A DNA stretch of 52,500 bases from Alphaproteobacteria bacterium (GTDB lineage Bacteria; Pseudomonadota; Alphaproteobacteria; UBA6615). The translations under genes were made by a program, and so were the position numbers. Shown in pieces: positions 45,739 to 52,500 of the stretch. Location of the stretch: positions 1 to 52,500 of the forward strand of contig SHVS01000015.1 in assembly GCA_009694135.1 (NCBI GenBank). Direction: 5' to 3'. Within the stretch, counting starts at the first letter, position 1; each line of letters starts with the position of its first letter. The notes beneath the pieces were generated by a model, which saw only the letters and a program-made list of their open reading frames with translations, did not search any database and had not been told where the DNA came from.

Positions 45739-47060
45739 GGGTTCTTGCCGCGCCGCAGTTGCAGGCGCACCGGCGCGCCGCCGAAATCGAACTCCTTGCG
45801 CAGCCCGTTTTCGAGAAAGCGCAGATAGGAGCCGGGCAAAGCGCCCGGGCGGTTGCCGAAAATCGTGACCGTCGGTGGGCGTATGCCGGTCTGCGAAAGG
45901 TAGCGCAGCTTGATGCGCCGCCCACCCGGATCGAGCGGCGGCGAGTGGCGCGCCACCATGTCGGCCAGCCAGTCATTCAGCTTGGGCGTCGGGATGCGCA
46001 GGTTCCAGGCGGCATAGGCATCGAGCACCGCCGGCATCAACTGGTCGAGATTTTCGCCCGTGCGGGCCGAGAACTGCACGAGCCGGTGCGCGGCCGGCGC
46101 CAGCGAATCGCTGATGCGCTCGCGCAGCAGGGTCGAAACCTTGGCGCGGTCCGCCACCGCGTCCCATTTATTGGCGGCCACCACCAAGGCGCGGCCCTCC
46201 TCGATCACCATGCGCCCGATGGTCAAGTCCTGGCGATCGACCCCTTCGAGCGCATCCAGCAGCAGGACCACGACTTCGGCGAAGCGGATCGTGTGCAGCG
46301 TATCGGCCACCGCCAGGCGTTCGACCCGCTCCTCAATCTTGGTGCGGCGGCGCATCCCGGCGGTATCGACCAGCTCGATCTCGCGCTCGCCATAGCGCCA
46401 GCGCGTAGCAATCGCGTCGCGCGTGATGCCCGGCTCCGGCCCGGTCAGCACGCGTTCGCGCCCGAGCAACGTGTTAACCAGGGTCGACTTGCCGACATTC
46501 GGCCTTCCGACGATGGCGAGCTTGATTGGGCGCACACGCTCTTTGGCGTCTTCCGGATCCACGGCATCGACTATCGGCTGGATCACCTCATAGAGCAGCG
46601 CCATGCCTTCGCCATGTTCGGCCGAAACCGGCACCGGTGTGCCAAAGCCGAGCTTCCAGGCTTCCATCTGCCCGACCGCGCCCGCCTCGCCCTCGCATTT
46701 ATTGGCGACCAGGATCGCCTTCAGCCCAAGCCGCTTGAGCCAGCGGGCGAAGGCCTCGTCCTCCGGCGTGACGCCGGCCCGCGCGTCGACAACGAACAGC
46801 GCCAGCGTCGCCCCTTCAAGCGCGCGCTCGGTCTGCAGCACCATGCGCGCTTCCAGGCTGCCGCGCGGGGCGGTTTCCATCACGCCGGCGGTGTCGATCA
46901 GGCGAAACGCCAGATCGCCGAGCTTCCCCGCCCCTTCGCGGAAATCGCGCGTGACCCCTGGGGTCGGGTCGACCACGGCGGCGCGCGCCCCGATCAGGCG
47001 GTTGAAAAGGGTCGACTTGCCGACATTCGGGCGGCCGACGATGACGAGCGTGGCTGGCAT
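45720..47060 (-). CDS. der: Ribosome biogenesis GTPase Der (EngA)
   Basis: Tandem-GTPase needed for 50S assembly. Both G domains show G1 (GRPNVGKSTLFN and GRPNVGKSTLVN), G3 (DTAGV, DTAGM) and G4 (NKCE, NKWD). The C-terminal KH-like domain includes the RIKLRYLSQTGIRPPTVTIF strand. The 446 residues are normal. It follows bamB with a 39-base gap, the common bamB-der order. Confidence 0.96.
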   Translation of the reverse strand: MPATLVIVGRPNVGKSTLFNRLIGARAAVVDPTPGVTRDFREGAGKLGDLAFRLIDTAGVMETAPRGSLEARMVLQTERALEGATLALFVVDARAGVTPEDEAFARWLKRLGLKAILVANKCEGEAGAVGQMEAWKLGFGTPVPVSAEHGEGMALLYEVIQPIVDAVDPEDAKERVRPIKLAIVGRPNVGKSTLVNTLLGRERVLTGPEPGITRDAIATRWRYGEREIELVDTAGMRRRTKIEERVERLAVADTLHTIRFAEVVVLLLDALEGVDRQDLTIGRMVIEEGRALVVAANKWDAVADRAKVSTLLRERISDSLAPAAHRLVQFSARTGENLDQLMPAVLDAYAAWNLRIPTPKLNDWLADMVARHSPPLDPGGRRIKLRYLSQTGIRPPTVTIFGNRPGALPGSYLRFLENGLRKEFDFGGAPVRLQLRRGKNPYAKGD

Positions 47061-47099
47061 ATGCTGATACGTTGTGTTCGAGCGGCGGCGCCGCCGGCG

Positions 47100-48434
47100 C
47101 TAACGCATCGCCAGCAGCCGCCCACCGTCGGTCAAGACATAGAGCGTATTGCCGGCGACCGCCAGGGGCGCGGTTACCCCGTCCGGCGCATTCACCCGGC
47201 CAAGGATCTTGCCGGTATAGGGCGAAAGCGACAGGATCTCGCCATTGCTGCCGGCCACGACCAGCCGATCGCCGGCCAAAACCGGCCCGGTCCAACGAAT
47301 GCGCCCAGTCTTAGCGGTCTCGTTCTGGAACAAGCGCAAGGGCGTAACCCAGCGTTTCAGCCCTTCGCGTGCGGTGAGGCATACGACCGCCGCATCGCTG
47401 GTCAGCACATAGATGAAATCGCCGGCGACCCAAGGCTGTTCGGTCCCGGCCAAGTCCACGTCCCACGCCCGCGATCCGGTGCGCAGGTCGATCGCCGCCA
47501 TGCGGCCTGAATGGCTGATGGCATAGACGCGCTCGCCATCGATGACCGGCCGACCGCGGATGTCGGCCAGCGCCGACACGGCATTGACTCGCCGCACGGA
47601 GGCGAGCGTATCCGACCACATCGCGCGCCCGTTCTGCGCCCTGAGCGCGAACAACTCGCCCGAGGAATAGGGCGCGATCACGGCATCGCGCAATACGGCC
47701 GGGCTCGCGCCACCTAGTACACCCGCGGCCTCGGCGATGCCGGTGTGCGTCCAACCGAGCGCGCCATCGACGGTCGCATAGGCGACCATCCGGTTGTCGA
47801 TCGTGACCGCGAACACGCGGCCATCGGCCACGGTCGGGGCGGCGCGGATCGGGCCGGGCGCCACCGCGCGCCAGATCGTCTTGCCGGTCGCTGGATCGAG
47901 CGAGAACACGCGGGCGAAGCCGGTGGTCACATAAAGCGCGCCCTGGGCATAGGCGAGTCCGCCACCCCAACCGCCTTGCCGATCCTCCTTCTGCAACAGA
48001 TCGATGCTCCAGAGAAGCTTACCGTCGGCGACGGCAAAGGCGCTCACCCGCGCCCGTGTATCCATCACATAGACGCGGCCATCAGCCACGATCGGCCCCG
48101 AGGTCAGCCAAGCGTCACTGCCGGCGCCGGTACCGATCGAGACCTGCCAGCGGACGGCGATGCTCTCCGGCAGGCCAAGATGCTGCATGGAGTGATTCGC
48201 GAACCCACCCTGCTGCGGCCAATCGGCATTGACCTGTGGCGGCGGCAGCCGCACTGCCAGTCCGGCGACACGTTCATCCGCCTCCGGAGCATCGGTCCCG
48301 AGCAGAATCGCGATGCGCGTGCCGGGCAGCGGCGGCGGCTCGCTGGCGCCCAGCCAATCGCTACAGCCGGACACGCATAGCGCCGCCAAAAGGCCCAGGA
48401 TCGCGCGCGTTACGGCAGAGCGTGGACTCGGCAT
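47100..48434 (-). CDS. bamB: Outer membrane assembly lipoprotein BamB
   Basis: A PQQ-type eight-bladed beta-propeller lipoprotein of the Bam complex that folds outer-membrane proteins. The N-terminal lipobox VSGC gives lipidated Cys24. Propeller strands such as VYVMDTRARVSAFAVADGKLLWS, LYVTTGFARVFSLDPATGKTIW and AIDLRTGSRAWDVDL recur through the 444 residues. It sits between a TPR gene and der, as in many proteobacteria. Confidence 0.9.
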   Translation of the reverse strand: MPSPRSAVTRAILGLLAALCVSGCSDWLGASEPPPLPGTRIAILLGTDAPEADERVAGLAVRLPPPQVNADWPQQGGFANHSMQHLGLPESIAVRWQVSIGTGAGSDAWLTSGPIVADGRVYVMDTRARVSAFAVADGKLLWSIDLLQKEDRQGGWGGGLAYAQGALYVTTGFARVFSLDPATGKTIWRAVAPGPIRAAPTVADGRVFAVTIDNRMVAYATVDGALGWTHTGIAEAAGVLGGASPAVLRDAVIAPYSSGELFALRAQNGRAMWSDTLASVRRVNAVSALADIRGRPVIDGERVYAISHSGRMAAIDLRTGSRAWDVDLAGTEQPWVAGDFIYVLTSDAAVVCLTAREGLKRWVTPLRLFQNETAKTGRIRWTGPVLAGDRLVVAGSNGEILSLSPYTGKILGRVNAPDGVTAPLAVAGNTLYVLTDGGRLLAMR

Positions 48435-48460
48435 GGGTGCCGCTCAAAGGGCGGGGCGCA

Positions 48461-49111
48461 TCAGGCGTCGAGCGCCGCAAGCAGCTCGGCGGCGCGCCCA
48501 CGGACACCTGACGGAGCGGCGAAATCATCGGCGAGCGCGCGCAACAATCCGCGGGCGCGGTCCATGTCGCCCGCCCGCAGCGCCGCAAGCGCGATGGCCT
48601 CGCGGGCCGAGAAGCGCCACGGGCTGGTGGCAACATTGATCGACACCACCCGGCGCTCGATCGCGGTCGCGTCTTCGCGCTCGACCGCGTTCAATGCGCC
48701 GAGCATAACCGCCAGTTCACGCAGCGCCGGCGGCATCGATCGATCGCCGGCAACCGAGTCATAAATTTCGAGGGCGCCAGGCAAGTCACCGAGTTTGGCG
48801 ATCAAGGCCGCCTGCTGGAGCCGCGCCAGCGCCGAATAGCCGGTCGTGGTATCCGCAGCTAGTGCCGCCAGCGCGCGGATCGCGCCCTGCGGGTCATCCC
48901 CCCTCAGCGCGCTATTGACCGAGAGGACGTAGCGTTCCGACAACGCCTCGCTCTGGCGAATGCCATATTGCCGATAGGCCTCCACGCCGGCGGTCAGCCC
49001 GACAATGCCTATGGCCGCGGCGATGACATAGCTGCCATAGCGTTGCCACAGGCGCTCATAGCGTTCGCGGCGGATGTCTTCATCGACTTCGCGCAGGAGT
49101 TCGTCGGTCAC
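48461..49111 (-). CDS. Tetratricopeptide repeat protein (YfgM-like)
   Basis: A 216-residue membrane-anchored protein. The N-terminus TDELLREVDEDIRRERYERLWQ is followed by one transmembrane helix (about residues 27-45), then helical TPR-like repeats (AIRALAALAADTTTGYSALARLQ; LPGALEIYDSVA). YfgM-type proteins work with periplasmic chaperones near SecYEG, and genes of this type commonly precede bamB. Confidence 0.82.
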   Translation of the reverse strand: MTDELLREVDEDIRRERYERLWQRYGSYVIAAAIGIVGLTAGVEAYRQYGIRQSEALSERYVLSVNSALRGDDPQGAIRALAALAADTTTGYSALARLQQAALIAKLGDLPGALEIYDSVAGDRSMPPALRELAVMLGALNAVEREDATAIERRVVSINVATSPWRFSAREAIALAALRAGDMDRARGLLRALADDFAAPSGVRGRAAELLAALDA

Positions 49112-49198
49112 TTGCGGCCTAACTGCTAAATCCGGCTTCGGAAGGCGCGTAGAATAGCCAGCGCCGCCCCCGGCGGCAACGCGGCGTTATGGTTTCGA

Positions 49199-49759
49199 TC
49201 ACGCCACCTGCCGCCATTTGATCGAGCAGCCGATCGAGGCCACTTGGTCGCGCGGGCCCGCACCGGTCGCGGCCACTTGGCGCATCGCCTCGTACAGCTC
49301 GCGCTTGAGGCCTGGCCTGGTGGGCGGATTGCGCCCGGCCTCGTCGATCCGGCCGCGATATTGTAGCTCGTGCTTGGCGTTGAAGCCGAAGAAATCCGGC
49401 GTGCAGACGGCGCCATAGACGCGCGCCACGTCTTGGCTTTCGTCATACAGATAGGGAAAAACGAGCCCGTGCCGGCGCGCGAAAACCTGCATGTTTTCGA
49501 AGCTATCCTCGGGATAAGTCGCCGGATCGTTGGAATTAATGGCGGCGACGCCTATTCCAAGCGGCCTGAGCGCGGCGGCATCCCGCGCGATCCGGTCGAT
49601 CGCGCTTTGCACATAAGGGCAGTGGTTGCAGATGAACATGAGCAGCGTGCCCTTCGGCCCGCTCACGTCCTCGAGACGGTAGGTCTTGCCATCGACGCCG
49701 GGAAGGCTAAAGTCCCGCGCCTGCCAACCGAAATCGCACACCGGAGTTGTCGCTGCCAC
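49199..49759 (-). CDS. Thioredoxin-like family protein
   Basis: A 186-residue redoxin of the AhpC/thioredoxin superfamily. The core reads GTLLMFICNHCPYVQSAIDRI, with Cys44 and Cys47 in a CNHC arrangement, and GIGVAAINSNDPATYPEDSFENM and VYGAVCTPDFFGF further on. There is no signal peptide, so it is probably cytoplasmic. Partners are unknown. The 3' neighbour is the TPR gene 87 bases beyond the preceding intergenic gap. Confidence 0.82.
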   Translation of the reverse strand: MAATTPVCDFGWQARDFSLPGVDGKTYRLEDVSGPKGTLLMFICNHCPYVQSAIDRIARDAAALRPLGIGVAAINSNDPATYPEDSFENMQVFARRHGLVFPYLYDESQDVARVYGAVCTPDFFGFNAKHELQYRGRIDEAGRNPPTRPGLKRELYEAMRQVAATGAGPRDQVASIGCSIKWRQVA

Positions 49760-49879
49760 GGTCGAAATCCTTGCTTGTCGCGCCTTGGGTTCAGTTTAGC
49801 GCGGCGAGCGCGGGCAAGGAAAGCGTCACGCGCGACGACCAGAAGCACGCCCGCACGCGAGGAATGGCAAGGTTCCACG

Positions 49880-49938
49880 CAAATATCAAAAACTTTATAC
49901 TATAGTTTCATAAAGTCGTATTCGATATACGTTGACTA
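49880..49938. promoter_or_regulatory. AT-rich intergenic island with inverted repeat
   Basis: A strikingly AT-rich stretch in GC-rich DNA, between the thioredoxin-like gene and the FlaG-like gene. ACTTTAT (49892-49898) and ATAAAGT (49910-49916) form an inverted repeat, and TATACT (49896-49901) is a fair plus-strand -10 with a poor TTCCAC 17 bases upstream. It probably holds the control region for the genes on either side. There is no coding signal. Confidence 0.4.
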
Positions 49939-50080
49939 GCGCACCCCATTGCGCAAGAGTTAGGTGCCATCGAAAGTTCTGTCATTGGGGCGGAACAGGT
50001 TGGCAAAATGCGAGGCCGCGCCGGAGCCATGTTGGATCTGGTCGATCATATGTCGGTCTCTCCCGCTGGGGGGGGCACCC

Positions 50081-50383
50081 GTGCGCGCCGCCGAGGCGGC
50101 GCAAGCGGACGTGTCTGCGCATGACGAACCCGCGCGTGACGCCCCTGCCCGCAGCGCGCCCGCTAACCAGATGCTCACGGCCAAGCCCGCGACGATGGTC
50201 TCGCTTGACGCCCCGACCCGCGCTCGACTGACTTATGATCGTAATTTGAGTCGTACCGTCATCGAAGTGCTCAACCCACGCACCGGCGATGTCTTGTTCC
50301 GCTTCCCGCCGGAAGCGATCCATGAGCACATGCTCGACTTGGCGCACAGCGCTCCGGGCGGCATCGTCAATCATCTCGCCTAA
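50081..50383 (+). CDS. FlaG-like flagellar protein (5' end uncertain)
   Basis: The C-terminal half, RLTYDRNLSRTVIEVLNPRTGDVLFRFPPEAIHEHML, has the pattern of FlaG-type proteins (a regulator of flagellar filament length or capping in some species). The 5' end is ambiguous. GTG 50081 uses a run of eight G (50068-50075) as a possible ribosome site and gives 100 residues. Alternatively ATG 50029 (MLDLVDHMSVSPAGG) in another frame joins the gene if the run were seven G. A GTG at 49964 in the same frame gives an implausible N-terminus. Confidence 0.5.
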   Translation: MRAAEAAQADVSAHDEPARDAPARSAPANQMLTAKPATMVSLDAPTRARLTYDRNLSRTVIEVLNPRTGDVLFRFPPEAIHEHMLDLAHSAPGGIVNHLA

Positions 50384-50395
50384 GCTTCCCGCCGA

Positions 50396-51694
50396 TCAGC
50401 GCCTCGCCGCCGCCAACGCGGCGACATAAATTGCCCTGAAATCATTGACGTTGGTGCGCGTCGGGCCGGTTACCACCAAATCTCCCAACTCGCGAAACAG
50501 CCGATAGGCATCATTCGCCGCCAACAGGGCGCGCGGGTCGAGCCCGGCCGCATGGGCGCGCGTGAGCGTATCCGGGCGCCCCACGGCTCCCGCGTTGTCG
50601 GCCATGCCATCGATCCCATCGGTATCCGCGGCGAGCGCATGGATCCCCTCCGCGCCATCAAGCGCCAGGGCCAGCGCCAGCAGGAACTCGCTGTTACGGC
50701 CTCCTTGCCCGTTGCCGGTGACCGTGACGGTCGTTTCTCCGCCCGAAAGCAGCACCAGCGGCGCTGGCGCCGGTTGAGCATGCCGCCGGGCCGCGAGCGC
50801 AATACCGGCCATGACCTTGGCAACCTCGCGCGCTTCGCCCTGGATGGCGTCGCCGAGCACGACCGGCGTAACGCCCGCGGCACGCGCCGTCGCGGCGGCA
50901 GCGGCCAGCGCCGCGGCTGCGGTGGCGATCACCACGGCGCTCGCCCGCGCCAGGCGCGGGTCGCCCGGCTTGGGCGTCTCGGCGGAAGGATCGGACAGGC
51001 GGCGCGCAATCGCCGGCGGCGGCGTAAGACGGTAGCGCGCCAAAACTGCGCGCGCCTCGGCCAGCGTCGACGGGTCACCGACCGAAGGTCCGGACGCAAC
51101 CACATGCGGCTCATCGCCGGGCACATCGGACAACACAAGGGTGACAACCCGTGCCGGCGCGGCGGCAAGCGCGAGCCGCCCGCCCTTGAGCGCCGACAAA
51201 TGTTTGCGCACGGTATTGATCTCGCCGATGTCTGCGCCCGAGGCGAGCAGCGCCCGTGTGAGCGCCTGTTTATCGGTGAGCGTGATCCCTGCGGCCGGCA
51301 GCGCCAGCAGCGCCGACCCGCCGCCCGAGATGAGGCACAGCACCAGATCGTCGGCGGTCAGCCCCTGCACGCGCGCGAGGATGCGAAGCGCCGCTTCCGC
51401 CCCGGCGGCATCGGGCAGCGGGTGCCCGGCCTCGACCACCTCGATCGCGCGCGTCGCGACGCCGTGGCCGTAACGCGTGACAACAAGTCCGTCGAGCGGC
51501 CCGGCCTTGTCCCGCCGCATCCATGCCTCTTCGACGGCGGCGGCCATGGCGGCCGCGGCCTTGCCGGCGCCGACGACGACCGTGCGCCCGCGCGGGGGCG
51601 GAGGCAGATGCGCCGCGACACCGCGCGCCGGATCGGCGGCGGCGAGCGCGGAGGAAAATAGCCCGCGGAGAAATTTATCCGGATCGAGGGTCAT
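50396..51694 (-). CDS. Glycerate 2-kinase (GckA/TtuD type, MOFRL domain)
   Basis: A 432-residue type II glycerate kinase that phosphorylates glycerate to 2-phosphoglycerate. Family marks are VVVGAGKAAAAMAAAVEE, VTRYGHGVATRAIEVVEAGHPLPD, CLISGGGSALLALP and, in the C-terminal MOFRL domain, LLSGGETTVTVTGNGQGGRNSEFLLALAL and AADTDGIDG. Older annotations call this family hydroxypyruvate reductase. It stands between two flagellar-type genes, with no link that I can see. Confidence 0.9.
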   Translation of the reverse strand: MTLDPDKFLRGLFSSALAAADPARGVAAHLPPPPRGRTVVVGAGKAAAAMAAAVEEAWMRRDKAGPLDGLVVTRYGHGVATRAIEVVEAGHPLPDAAGAEAALRILARVQGLTADDLVLCLISGGGSALLALPAAGITLTDKQALTRALLASGADIGEINTVRKHLSALKGGRLALAAAPARVVTLVLSDVPGDEPHVVASGPSVGDPSTLAEARAVLARYRLTPPPAIARRLSDPSAETPKPGDPRLARASAVVIATAAAALAAAAATARAAGVTPVVLGDAIQGEAREVAKVMAGIALAARRHAQPAPAPLVLLSGGETTVTVTGNGQGGRNSEFLLALALALDGAEGIHALAADTDGIDGMADNAGAVGRPDTLTRAHAAGLDPRALLAANDAYRLFRELGDLVVTGPTRTNVNDFRAIYVAALAAARR

Positions 51695-51747
51695 GCTGCG
51701 GCGGGAGAATGAGGCGGTGCCGCACCGCTTGTCCAGGGCGGAGAAAC

Positions 51748-52125
51748 CTAGCCCGGCGGCTTAAGCTCGCGCCGACGTACCAGTTCGGACGTCAGCCGGC
51801 GCGCGACTTGGTCATTCATCGCTGAAATAATCGGCGCGCTCGACCGATCCTTGATGCGCTCCATCAGCGTCACCAACACCGAGAACTCGATCTGTTCGAG
51901 GATGCGCGCCGCGTCCTTCGGCTTCATCGTCTCGTAGATCTTGACCATGCTGGCGATCTCTTTTTCCTCTTGCGCGTCGTATTTGCGGATCAATCCTTCG
52001 ACGTCGCGCTTGAGGGTATCGAGCTCCTTGAGCTTGTCCGCAATCCGCTTGTCCACGATCTCGATCTGCGCTTCACGCTGCAGAAGCGCCTGTTGGCGCT
52101 CGTCGAGCGCGGCCCGGCGCTTACA
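51748..52125 (-). pseudogene. MotE-like flagellar protein, 5' end lost
   Basis: About 126 codons remain: a coiled-coil (ALDERQQALLQREAQIEIVDKRIADKLKELDTL region) and the MgtE-N-like domain KIYETMKPKDAARILEQIE to AMNDQVARRLTSEL. This is the C-terminal part of MotE/FliG-related proteins, whose N-terminal membrane segment should precede it. Here the homologous sequence stops at the junction with the transposase fragment (52120-52126). A TTG at 52140 would start translation inside transposase DNA and give no membrane anchor. Confidence 0.7.
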
Positions 52126-52500
52126 AGGAAGGTCGCCCAACTCTGGCCCGGTCGCCGCGGACGCCTGATCATGTATTTGGCGACGGTCGATTCAGCGATG
52201 TCGATCCCGAGCTTGAGCAGTTCGCCATGGATGCGCGGCGCGCCCCACAGGAAGTTCGCACGGATCATTTCTCGGATTAGCTCGCGGATCTCGCTCGGGA
52301 TCGCCGGGCGCCCGCCTCGTGAGCGCGACCTCCAACGCCAAAATGCCCGGAACCCCAGTCGATGCCAGCGGATCAGCGTCTCTGGGCGTATGATCGCGAC
52401 GGCATCCAGCACGGCCGGTCTCAGCCGATAGAGCCAGACGAACGCAAGCCGATCCGCATTAGACAGAAAAATGCGACGCGGCGCGCTCCGGCGGAGAATG
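52125..52500 (-). mobile_element. Transposase fragment (rve/DDE integrase type), truncated
   Basis: The minus-strand frame is open to the window edge and encodes SNADRLAFVWLYRL, AIIRPETLIRWHRLGFRAFW, RGGRPAIPSEIRELIREM, GAPRIHGELLKLGI and ESTVAKYMIRRPRRPGQSW. This is the N-terminal helix-turn-helix half of an integrase-core transposase of the IS3/IS481-like group. Homology stops after SWATFL, before the DDE catalytic core, so the product cannot be active. The exact family cannot be named from this part. Confidence 0.7.

Noticed and set aside
45672-47510. 612-codon plus-strand frame
   Set aside because: Antisense of der and bamB, both complete with intact motifs.
49880-49938. AT-rich island as a replication origin
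   Set aside because: I found no DnaA boxes (TTATCCACA-like) around it and no origin-typical neighbours.

Overview
The window looks like a GC-rich alphaproteobacterial chromosome segment, most likely from a Rhodospirillales-type organism. The pointers are gene content and order: a 42-residue aa3-type cytochrome oxidase subunit IV, an HdaA-like DnaA-domain protein after pgsA and a DUF2066 gene, the cvpA-purF-DUF2937-SDR run, and an MlaE/MlaF pair after alr. Nearly all of it is housekeeping DNA, tightly packed, with many ATGA/GTGA stop-start overlaps. I saw no rRNA, tRNA or CRISPR array, and no gene-free stretch above 300 bases.

Layout. 1-114 looks like the end of an IS21-type element. 290-7869 holds aspS, rnd, hdaA, a pgsA-like gene, a DUF2066 gene and purM-purN. 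7866-9189 holds a persulfide-dioxygenase/rhodanese fusion and oxidase subunit IV. 9398-15363 mixes a secreted metzincin protease, ndk, an ABC-F ATPase and a methyltransferase. 15367-25514 holds holC-pepA and the divergent envelope cluster lptF-lptG-lptD-surA-pdxA-rsmA plus a small unknown gene. 25520-32533 holds gmk, yicC, an SDR gene, mltG and the fatty-acid operon fabD-fabG-acpP-fabF. 32780-40892 holds rpsF-rpsR-rplI, cfa, a TorF-type porin, dnaB-alr and mlaE-mlaF. 40952-45738 holds radA-cvpA-purF-DUF2937-SDR. 45720-51694 holds der-bamB-TPR gene, a thioredoxin-like gene, a FlaG-like gene and glycerate kinase. The right end is a 5'-truncated motE-like gene fused to a broken transposase.

How the genes work together. 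Outer-membrane biogenesis is the strongest theme: LptF/G/D, SurA, BamB with its TPR partner, MlaE/F, and MltG and Alr for peptidoglycan. Fatty-acid synthesis (FabD, FabG, ACP, FabF) and lipid modification (PgsA-like, Cfa) feed the same envelope. Purine synthesis (PurM, PurN, PurF, Gmk, Ndk) and replication/repair (DnaB, HdaA, HolC, RadA) are the other main themes.

Most notable observations. (1) Three genes are each split by what looks like one base (protease, methyltransferase, porin), and a fourth carries a G8 tract at its 5' end; each is either a sequence error or real inactivation/phase variation. (2) Several genes (lptF, surA, SDR 27144, dnaB, radA, perhaps purM) have a CTA-type -10 element placed so that transcription would begin at or next to the start codon, implying leaderless mRNAs. 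(3) A good sigma-54 type site precedes the porin. (4) A perfect 11-bp inverted repeat sits just upstream of the likely acpP promoter. (5) Both window ends lie in insertion-sequence-like DNA. I found no convincing novel multi-gene system.
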